From CADAWZ01 sp045114665 (GTDB lineage Bacteria > Vulcanimicrobiota > CADAWZ01), in assembly GCA_045114665.1 (NCBI GenBank), contig JBGUKW010000258.1:1-5316 (forward strand): DNA of 5,316 bases. Reading direction: 5' to 3'. The notes beneath the pieces are model-generated. The model had not been told where the DNA came from. It saw only the letters and a list, made by a program, of their open reading frames with translations, and ran no database searches. The first letter of the stretch is position 1. Every line of letters begins with the position of its first letter. Shown piece by piece: positions 1 to 5,316 of the stretch. Position numbers and translations under genes: made by a program.

Positions 1-117
1 CCTGCATATTTGGCATACCCTGCATATTTGACATACCCTGCATATTTGGCATACCCTGCATATTTGGCATACCCTGCATATTGGACATACCCTGCATATT
101 AGGCATACTCTGCATTT
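1..117 (-). repeat. 18-bp in-frame tandem repeat encoding MQGM(P/S)N
   Basis: Six complete 18-bp units occupy 1-108 (plus-strand consensus cctgcatatttggcatac), followed by a decayed partial unit at 109-117. Units 1, 3 and 4 are identical; the others differ at one to three bases. On the minus strand they encode MQSMPN, MQGMSN, MQGMPN, MQGMPN, MQGMSN, MQGMPN and the start of a seventh unit, so the array continues beyond the left edge. The last codon position is nearly always conserved too, which points to recent expansion by slippage or unequal recombination rather than old, selected repeats. The first unit of the protein array, nearest 117, is the most divergent. Confidence 0.95.
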
Positions 118-1681
118 TGTTCGGTGGATCAATAACTCTTATGGCTCTTCCTCTTTCAGCAGAAATTCTTCTTATCATGTCATGCATGTATTCCTGTTTT
201 TGAGGAGGTTGTTCTTCATTTGTTATTGCTGAATAATAATTAAATCCCTCATTATTTTCATACTCATTATGTTGTTTTATTGGTGTTGGAATTGTTGGAT
301 TTTTTGGTTCAATGTATGATTCATAGTCATATTGTGGATTTGGATCATAATAATTATTTTGTTGATTATTTTCATTTTCTGTATTTGTATCACCAAAAAA
401 AGCATCTATACTTGAGTAATTTATGTTTTCATTTTGTTTATTTAGATTTATTTTAGGAGTTGCCCCTAAACTTAAACTGAGTTTTCTATTTGAAGTAGGT
501 TTTCTATATATGGGATTTGGAGCATATACACTTTCTCTACTTTGCTTATTACTTTTTTGGAGACCTATAGGATCTGTTACTATTTTGGGCTTTCTTACCT
601 GTTTATGTAAACTGAATCTATTTGGAGCATATACAATTTGTGGTCCTTCATTTAGTTCTTTTTCTTCTATAAATCTTTCTTTTATTAGTTGCCATCTTTT
701 TGAATCTGTTGATAGAGAATCAAAAGAAGTTCTATTTATTGAAAATTGCCCTTTGTCATACATCAATAAGAGTATGTCATTTTTTTCAATATATTGAAGA
801 GACCATGGAATTCCCATTTGATTTAATGAATTGAAAGGAGCATAACATTTTACATAGTTGTCAAATGTTTTTATAACTATTTCGTCTTCTGAGTTTCTAA
901 ATGCAACATAATCCATTCCCAAATTATCTAGATGTTGATCTTTCTTCATATCAAGTCTTATTGGGGCTTCTTGAAGTTTGAATAATATTGTTGCTTTGCC
1001 TTTGTCATCTTCGACTTCTACAGCTATTGTTCCAGATAGACCAACAAAGATTCTTTTTGCTGTGGCATTATATTTTAGTGTTTCTTCGCTATATACGGTG
1101 AATTCTTGTACATTTATAAGAGAAATTTTTGTCTGTCTAATACCGAGTTTTTTATCAGGTTCTACGATTGCAAGCCAAAAAAAATCTTTTGATACAGCCC
1201 ATAAAAATTTATATTCTTCTGAATATTCTGATTTATGTTCATAATAATCTTTTTGGGCTGAGGTTAATAGACTGCAAAAGTGCAATCTATCTTTTATTAA
1301 GCTCTTTTTTGCTCCAGGGATTGTAAAAAAAGTTTGTACACCTTCTGCAAAGTTGTGAGTTCTATTTTGTGTACTGAAACAAAGTTGAGAACCATTTGCA
1401 TTTATGTTTAAATTAGTCAATATTGAATCTGATTCGATTAAACTTTTTTTTGAAAGACATTCTATTTCTTCAGGGGTGGAATATTTATCTAGATATATTT
1501 TTATAACAGAATCATCTGCAATGGCCACAATGGTACCATTATCCCCAATAAATAATATTTTAAAAACTTTATAGGGATATTCCATTGTCCACTTAGTTTC
1601 ATTATCTTGAGTGCAGGTAATTTTATTATCTTCCTGCATTGCACAATATTTTCCGTTATTACTTGCTACAAATTTAAACAT
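1..1681 (-). CDS. Propeller-like protein with disordered linker and Met-rich hexapeptide repeats (3' end outside window)
   Basis: Reading the minus strand from the ATG at 1681-1679 gives 560 uninterrupted codons to the window edge; the C-terminus is missing. I do not recognise a named family. Residues 1 to about 330 are rich in short beta-strand patterns separated by turns (for example W31, then KVFKILFIGDNGTIVAIADD at 38-57), which suggests a WD40-like or similar beta-propeller; this is inference. Residues about 335-520 are low-complexity, rich in Asn, Gln, Pro, Tyr and Glu, and likely disordered. They carry VYAPN at 350-354 and again at 385-389. A basic stretch (HDMIRRISAERGRAIR, about 500-515) precedes tandem MQGMPN/MQGMSN units from residue 523. 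There is no signal peptide or membrane segment, so the protein is probably cytosolic. It is divergent from the ligase-like/DUF2339 pair. The reading frame is open upstream to a stop at 1739-1741, but only ATT could serve as a longer start. No good Shine-Dalgarno lies next to the ATG; AGAGG at 1716-1720 is 34 bases away. The gene is confident, the function unknown. Confidence 0.88.
   Translation of the reverse strand, partial: MFKFVASNNGKYCAMQEDNKITCTQDNETKWTMEYPYKVFKILFIGDNGTIVAIADDSVIKIYLDKYSTPEEIECLSKKSLIESDSILTNLNINANGSQLCFSTQNRTHNFAEGVQTFFTIPGAKKSLIKDRLHFCSLLTSAQKDYYEHKSEYSEEYKFLWAVSKDFFWLAIVEPDKKLGIRQTKISLINVQEFTVYSEETLKYNATAKRIFVGLSGTIAVEVEDDKGKATILFKLQEAPIRLDMKKDQHLDNLGMDYVAFRNSEDEIVIKTFDNYVKCYAPFNSLNQMGIPWSLQYIEKNDILLLMYDKGQFSINRTSFDSLSTDSKRWQLIKERFIEEKELNEGPQIVYAPNRFSLHKQVRKPKIVTDPIGLQKSNKQSRESVYAPNPIYRKPTSNRKLSLSLGATPKINLNKQNENINYSSIDAFFGDTNTENENNQQNNYYDPNPQYDYESYIEPKNPTIPTPIKQHNEYENNEGFNYYSAITNEEQPPQKQEYMHDMIRRISAERGRAIRVIDPPNKMQSMPNMQGMSNMQGMPNMQGMPNMQGMSNMQGMPNMQ
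515..530 (-). repeat. Direct repeat copy 1, encodes the second VYAPN motif
   Basis: The 16 bases atttggagcatataca are identical to 620-635. The two copies are 105 bases (35 codons) apart in the same frame, and on the minus strand encode VYAPN at residues 385-389. Sequence on either side differs between the copies. This is a short coding repeat in the disordered linker, possibly a duplicated linear peptide motif. Confidence 0.7.
620..635 (-). repeat. Direct repeat copy 2, encodes the first VYAPN motif
   Basis: Identical over 16 bases to 515-530. On the minus strand it encodes VYAPN at residues 350-354, followed by RFSLH and a basic stretch. The second copy is likewise followed by a basic stretch (PIYRKPTSNRK), so the resemblance extends in character beyond the identical bases. 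Confidence 0.7.
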
Positions 1682-1795
1682 AATTTTTAAAATTTCTTGA
1701 ATAATATAATATTTTCCTCTAAAGAAGGTGAAAAGAAATTATTTTAGAAAATCTTTTTTTGTAAAATTAATAAATTTAGAGGTTTTATAAAAATT
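1682..1795. promoter_or_regulatory. Divergent intergenic region with putative promoters
   Basis: This 114-base, very AT-rich gap separates two divergent starts and must hold promoters for both unless transcription comes from inside a gene. On the plus strand a perfect TATAAT lies at 1705-1710, but no convincing -35 sits 16-18 bases upstream; use would give a leader of about 80 bases. On the minus strand TTCACC (complement of 1727-1732) and TATATT (complement of 1703-1708) are 18 bases apart and could serve the leftward gene, giving a leader of only about 15 bases. The two -10 candidates overlap, so the directions might compete. In DNA this AT-rich such matches arise easily by chance. I see no clear operator palindrome, riboswitch or terminator hairpin. 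Confidence 0.35.
1778..1782 (+). promoter_or_regulatory. Ribosome binding site for the ligase-like gene
   Basis: AGAGG lies upstream of the ATG at 1796 with 13 intervening bases. That is longer than the usual 5-9, so translation may be modest or may depend on local structure. The next in-frame ATG (residue 25) would delete the membrane anchor and has no better site, so 1796 is preferred. Confidence 0.5.
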
Positions 1796-2998
1796 ATGAA
1801 TGTTATAGTAATTGTCGTATCTGCAATTTTTTTCTGTATATTTCTCTTTTTCCTTGCAGGGAAGATAATGCAGTGGAAACATGGGGATTGTAATATTTTT
1901 GCAGATGTAAAAAAATTGCAAAATTTTGAGTATGAAAAAGATGAAAGAGGTTTGAAACTTTCTTTTGAAGTTCCTATTGTAAATACAGGAAAACAACATG
2001 GGTTGATCATAGATCTAAACGCAAGATTACAACCTAAAGGAGATATTTTTAGATACAATATTATTTCCTGTAGAATCATAAACATGGGGAATGTTAGATT
2101 TGACGACTATTGGGAGGGTTTGGTTTTAAAGCCAAATAAAACTGCTACTTTGAAAATTCTTCTTTCGATAGAAGGCAAATTCAAGGAAGAAGACCTTGAA
2201 ACATTCAATGTTGATCTTTTGATGAGACATTATGGAAGAGGTTTAATGCAGTTTAAAAGAACTCAGATTCCTTTAAAGTTTGCTGATTTTAAGAAAGCAG
2301 AAAAACCATTGAATTTAACATCAATGTTTGAAGTTCCTGACAAGCCACTTACAAAAGAAACTCCAGCTGATTTAAAATCTCTTGTAACACCTGTAAGAAC
2401 TCATATTTTGATGCCTGGTGAGAAGTTGTCTGATATTATAAAGAAATATATAAAAGTTGACAAAGACAATATCTTCACTATAGCAGAAAGTGCATTGGCA
2501 ATAATTCAGAGTAGGGTATATTATGTTGATGATGTAAATCCAGGAGGATTGGCTACATTTTTAAGTCATTTCTTTTTACCAGATTCAAGTCTTTCTTCTC
2601 CATACAGCATGAGAAAGGCCATGGACGAAGTTGGAACTTGGAGAATTATTCTTGCGGTTGTAATTGGTATGTTGGGTAGAATAGTAGGACGCTCTGGGGA
2701 TTTTTATCGTGTTGTAGGAAAGGATGCTTCTGTTATTGATGATTGTACAGGTACTCTTCCACCATTTGATAAATATGTTGTCATGGGTCCTGCAAATGCT
2801 CAAAAAGAGATGGAAGCAGTTAAGAAAGAAACAGGCATGGACGCTGCTGTTATTGATGCTAATGATCTTCATAAATTCGATATATTGGCACAGACTGGAG
2901 ATTTAAAGAAATATCTTGCAAAAGCTCTTGAATGTAATCCTGCAGGAAATGGTAATGAACAAACTCCTATAGTTTTGATAAAAAAGAAAGAAGATTGA
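1796..2998 (+). CDS. Membrane-anchored coenzyme F420-0:gamma-glutamyl ligase-like protein
   Basis: The 400-residue protein has three parts. Residues 3-21 are a single hydrophobic anchor with no charged side chain before it and K23, K28 and H29 after it, predicting N-terminus out and the rest in the cytosol. Residues about 35-165 alternate strands and turns like a beta-sandwich (VPIVNTG at 59-65, LKPNKTATLKILLSIEG at 111-127). Residues about 198-397 resemble the F420-0:gamma-glutamyl ligase superfamily as I know it: TPVRTHILMPGEKLSDII at 198-215, YSMRKAMDEVGTWRIILAVV at 270-289, GDFYRVVGKDASVID at 301-315, VVMGP at 328-332, VIDANDL at 352-358 and ending NPAGNGNEQTPIVLI at 381-395. CofE adds glutamates to F420-0 using GTP, but no other F420 gene is present and the anchor is not a feature of archaeal CofE, so the substrate is unknown. 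It is the first gene of a probable operon with the DUF2339-like gene 12 bases downstream. Superfamily membership is fairly sure; activity is not. Confidence 0.85.
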   Translation: MNVIVIVVSAIFFCIFLFFLAGKIMQWKHGDCNIFADVKKLQNFEYEKDERGLKLSFEVPIVNTGKQHGLIIDLNARLQPKGDIFRYNIISCRIINMGNVRFDDYWEGLVLKPNKTATLKILLSIEGKFKEEDLETFNVDLLMRHYGRGLMQFKRTQIPLKFADFKKAEKPLNLTSMFEVPDKPLTKETPADLKSLVTPVRTHILMPGEKLSDIIKKYIKVDKDNIFTIAESALAIIQSRVYYVDDVNPGGLATFLSHFFLPDSSLSSPYSMRKAMDEVGTWRIILAVVIGMLGRIVGRSGDFYRVVGKDASVIDDCTGTLPPFDKYVVMGPANAQKEMEAVKKETGMDAAVIDANDLHKFDILAQTGDLKKYLAKALECNPAGNGNEQTPIVLIKKKED

Positions 2999-3005
2999 TA
3001 GGAAA
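2999..3005 (+). promoter_or_regulatory. Ribosome binding site for the DUF2339-like gene
   Basis: TAGGAAA starts directly after the TGA stop of the preceding gene. AGGA at 3000-3003 is 7 bases before the ATG at 3011, a normal spacing. Only 12 bases separate the two coding regions and no terminator fits between them, supporting co-transcription and perhaps translational coupling. Confidence 0.75.
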
Positions 3006-3010
3006 TAAAT

Positions 3011-5316
3011 ATGGAAAAAGAAGAAAGAAAATTGCCAAGTGATTTTTTTGAAAGATTTGAGGCTTTAGAAAATCAGGTTGCTGAGATAAAAAGTATTTTA
3101 ACAAACTTGAAATCGTCAGATACTAACATAGAATCTGAAAAATTGGAACAGGTTGTCAAAAAGGTTGAAGAATCTGTTAAGGAAGTTGGAAACTCTGTTT
3201 CAGAAATGAAAAAAGAAGATTCTAATGTTGAAAATGAAACAGTAGAGGATGAAATAGAAAAAGAAGATGATGAAGAAATTTTTGAAAAAGACTCAGACGA
3301 TAAAAAATCAGATAGTAGCGAAGAAACTCAGACTGATGAAATAAAAGAATCAATAAAAAAAGATCAAGTAAAATTCGAAGAGGACCCTTTTAAAAGAATT
3401 GAAGATTCATCTTCTTCTGATAAGTCATCTAATTTGGAATATAAAAGTGAAAAGATACATTATCAGGATAGCAAATCTCAAAAAGGATTTTCAGAATCTA
3501 AAGAAACAAAACCAAACAATTATATTGAATTTATTAAAAAATTCTTTTTAATGGCTTCTATAATTTTGATTTTAATCTGTGGCTCTTCTTATCTTGCAAT
3601 TTATGCAAAAAATAATGTTGTAAAACTACTTATAATTCTAACATTTTCAACCATAATGACTTATGTTGGATTCCAGAATCTTTTAAAAGGTAAGAAAAAT
3701 GTATTGTCTTTTTTTCTGAGTGGAACTGGTTCAGGACTTTATTTAGTAGCTATTTTGGCATCGCATTTTGCATTTAAATTTATTGATTCAACTTCTATGC
3801 TTATATTGGCTGGATTTTGGAGTTGGTCATTTATATATTCGTATAAATATACAAAACAATTTTTCATTGTAGCTATATCTTATGCAGGTGCTTTATTTGC
3901 TTCATTTTCTGGTATTGGTATAGTTTTTGATAAAACAGTTGATAATTATTGGCTTGTATATTGTTATTTAATTCTAACAGGATTTTATATAGATTATTTT
4001 TCAAAGAAATATATGACATTAAATGAATGTAAAGTTGTTGACTACATGAATTTAATATCAGGATTTGCTTTGATATTATTTGCTTTGGAAAAAGATGTTT
4101 CTACTGCTACAAGTTCTCTTTTATTGTTAATATCTTTCTATTTTATACTTCGTGATTTGTTTATTAAAGAAAAAAATGGCTTTGCAATTTTCTGCTCTGT
4201 TTTTTTTGTTTTATTATTTTCTATAATTGATATTCTAAATTTTTATTTTATTGTCAAAAAGATAGATATTTTGGATATTTTCAAAGCTAAAAAACTGTTG
4301 GTTTATCCATGTTTTGCTTACTTTGTTTTTAATGCAAGTATATTTTTATTGGCAAATAAATATTCAAAATTCAAACAATTAGTTTTATTTTTGACAGGAT
4401 TGGCTGCAGGAATTTTTGTTGCCATTCTTTTTGGAGTCGATTATTCAATGATTGGCGGTATTTCAATTTTTATGATAATTCCAGCAATTCTTGACAATAA
4501 AAAAGAAGAGAAAGAATATATTTACTGTATTTATTCTTTTTTAGTAATTGATTTATTGCTATTTTCCCATAATTTGTTTTATAGTCATCTTCCTGATGCT
4601 TTCGTATTTTTCTTATTTATAGTTACAAATACTATAATATTATATTTGATTTTCAATAGTTCGAAATTTTATAGGTTTATTGTCTTTTATGCTGTAGAAA
4701 TATTCGTATGTATTTTTCTTATAGATTATATTGGAGAATATATATATATATCTAATCCTCCCTATAAATTTGGTTTTTTTGATATTTTGTTAAATGAAGA
4801 TTATGCACCTATAGCTACTATATTTTCGGTGTTTTCATCATGTTTTATATCTCTTTTAGCTCTTATTGGTTGGTTTAAAGAGTGGAGAAAAGAATATTTA
4901 AGTGATATTAAAAAATTTGCTTTATTTGCATTTAGCAGATTGACAAGTGTATTTGAAGGAAAGTTTGATTATTTAAATTATTTGGTTGATTTAAAATATA
5001 TTTTTCTTTTCAATGCAATGTGTTTTATCAATTTTATAATAGCTGTAGTCTGTATTTTGAGTTTTTCACAGTTTTATATTCTTTTATCTATATTTGCATT
5101 TTCTTCTGCTCTTCTATATTTACAAAGTTGTGTTGTTGTTAAATTTTTTAAAAACAATATATGGATATGTGGACTTGAAGGATTTTTGTTATTTTGGTTT
5201 TCGGTTTTGAGATTATTTGATCTTTCTTTTATATCTCCATTCATGAGTCTTGTAGGGTTTGTATTTGGCTTTATGTGTGTATATATTGGTTTTTGTATAA
5301 GAGCCGAAAGTCTGCG
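3011..5316 (+). CDS. DUF2339-like polytopic membrane protein (3' end outside window)
   Basis: The frame is open for 768 codons from the ATG at 3011 to the window edge, with no stop; the C-terminus is missing. Residues about 10-68 are predicted coiled coil (FFERFEALENQVAEIKSIL at 12-30, then a regular hydrophobic pattern L45, V48, V52, V56, V59, V63, M66). Residues about 70-170 are strongly acidic and Ser/Lys-rich, likely disordered. From about residue 178 to the end I count roughly 18-20 hydrophobic segments, joined by short, often Lys-rich loops. The order coiled coil, charged linker, many membrane spans and the segment SGTGSGLYLVAILASHF at 237-253 resemble DUF2339 predicted membrane proteins, which are large and of unknown function. 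The match is by eye and remote. The protein belongs to the inner membrane, with the N-terminal tail probably cytosolic. It follows the ligase-like gene by 12 bases. A different family of large polytopic proteins remains possible. Confidence 0.85.
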   Translation, partial: MEKEERKLPSDFFERFEALENQVAEIKSILTNLKSSDTNIESEKLEQVVKKVEESVKEVGNSVSEMKKEDSNVENETVEDEIEKEDDEEIFEKDSDDKKSDSSEETQTDEIKESIKKDQVKFEEDPFKRIEDSSSSDKSSNLEYKSEKIHYQDSKSQKGFSESKETKPNNYIEFIKKFFLMASIILILICGSSYLAIYAKNNVVKLLIILTFSTIMTYVGFQNLLKGKKNVLSFFLSGTGSGLYLVAILASHFAFKFIDSTSMLILAGFWSWSFIYSYKYTKQFFIVAISYAGALFASFSGIGIVFDKTVDNYWLVYCYLILTGFYIDYFSKKYMTLNECKVVDYMNLISGFALILFALEKDVSTATSSLLLLISFYFILRDLFIKEKNGFAIFCSVFFVLLFSIIDILNFYFIVKKIDILDIFKAKKLLVYPCFAYFVFNASIFLLANKYSKFKQLVLFLTGLAAGIFVAILFGVDYSMIGGISIFMIIPAILDNKKEEKEYIYCIYSFLVIDLLLFSHNLFYSHLPDAFVFFLFIVTNTIILYLIFNSSKFYRFIVFYAVEIFVCIFLIDYIGEYIYISNPPYKFGFFDILLNEDYAPIATIFSVFSSCFISLLALIGWFKEWRKEYLSDIKKFALFAFSRLTSVFEGKFDYLNYLVDLKYIFLFNAMCFINFIIAVVCILSFSQFYILLSIFAFSSALLYLQSCVVVKFFKNNIWICGLEGFLLFWFSVLRLFDLSFISPFMSLVGFVFGFMCVYIGFCIRAESL
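4738..4751 (+). repeat. (AT)7 dinucleotide tract inside the DUF2339-like gene
   Basis: Seven perfect AT dinucleotides lie in frame in the polytopic gene and encode part of EYIYIS in a loop after a membrane segment. Gain or loss of one unit would shift the frame. In such AT-rich DNA the tract may be accidental. Confidence 0.6.

Noticed and set aside
1..112. Met-rich repeat as a periplasmic copper-binding domain
   Set aside because: The protein has no signal peptide, so export is not supported. The Met pattern alone cannot decide metal binding.
1..117. Regularly spaced repeats as a possible CRISPR array
   Set aside because: The 18-bp units abut with no unique spacers, keep a reading frame and encode a simple peptide inside a long open frame. 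No cas gene is present.
423..797. Plus-strand open frame of 124 codons
   Set aside because: It lies opposite the leftward gene, is Leu/Phe/Ser-rich like a reverse-strand artefact, and matches no family I know.
978..1244. Plus-strand open frame of 88 codons
   Set aside because: Antisense to the propeller-like coding region, which is open throughout; no ribosome binding site or recognisable domain.
1739..2085. Two overlapping minus-strand frames of 86 and 113 codons
   Set aside because: Both are antisense to the start of the ligase-like gene, and their sequences look like complements of AT-rich coding DNA.
2585..2906. A minus-strand frame of 95 codons and a plus-strand frame of 60 codons in the ligase-like gene
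   Set aside because: Both are out-of-frame shadows within the conserved C-terminal domain; the main frame carries the family motifs.
1796..2998. Evidence that the organism makes coenzyme F420 (cofE annotation)
   Set aside because: Only the superfamily resemblance is seen. The membrane anchor, altered motif and lack of other F420 genes in the window make a cofE symbol unjustified.

Overview
The window comes from a low-GC bacterium; three lines of sequence counted by eye fall near 27-35% G+C. UGA is used as a stop (the 400-residue gene ends in TGA) and UGG encodes Trp, so the mycoplasma code is not in use. The AT-rich codon use and the families present do not identify the phylum. No rRNA, tRNA, transposase, integrase or phage gene is visible, and I name no species.

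The layout is three protein genes around one divergent intergenic gap. Positions 1-1681 are the 5' part of a minus-strand gene that runs off the left edge. It has a beta-rich, propeller-like N-terminal region, a long Asn/Gln/Pro-rich linker with a twin VYAPN motif, and a C-terminal tandem Met-rich hexapeptide repeat still running at the window edge. Positions 1682-1795 are the gap and must hold promoters for both directions. Positions 1796-2998 are a complete plus-strand gene for a 400-residue protein with one N-terminal membrane anchor, a beta-sandwich-like region and a C-terminal domain of the coenzyme F420-0:gamma-glutamyl ligase (CofE-like) superfamily. After a 12-base gap, positions 3011-5316 hold the start of a very large polytopic membrane protein. 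It has an acidic, partly coiled-coil cytosolic N-terminus and about 18-20 membrane segments, resembles DUF2339 proteins, and runs off the right edge.

The two plus-strand genes are almost certainly one operon. The single anchor of the ligase-like protein has positive charges only on its C-terminal side, which predicts that its main domain is cytosolic. The acidic tail of the polytopic protein is predicted to face the same way. A membrane complex joining a ligase-like enzyme to a multi-spanning carrier or scaffold, with the divergent propeller/repeat protein as a possible soluble partner, is a reasonable but untested hypothesis. No other F420 biosynthesis gene is present here, so the ligase-like protein should not be read as evidence that the organism makes F420.
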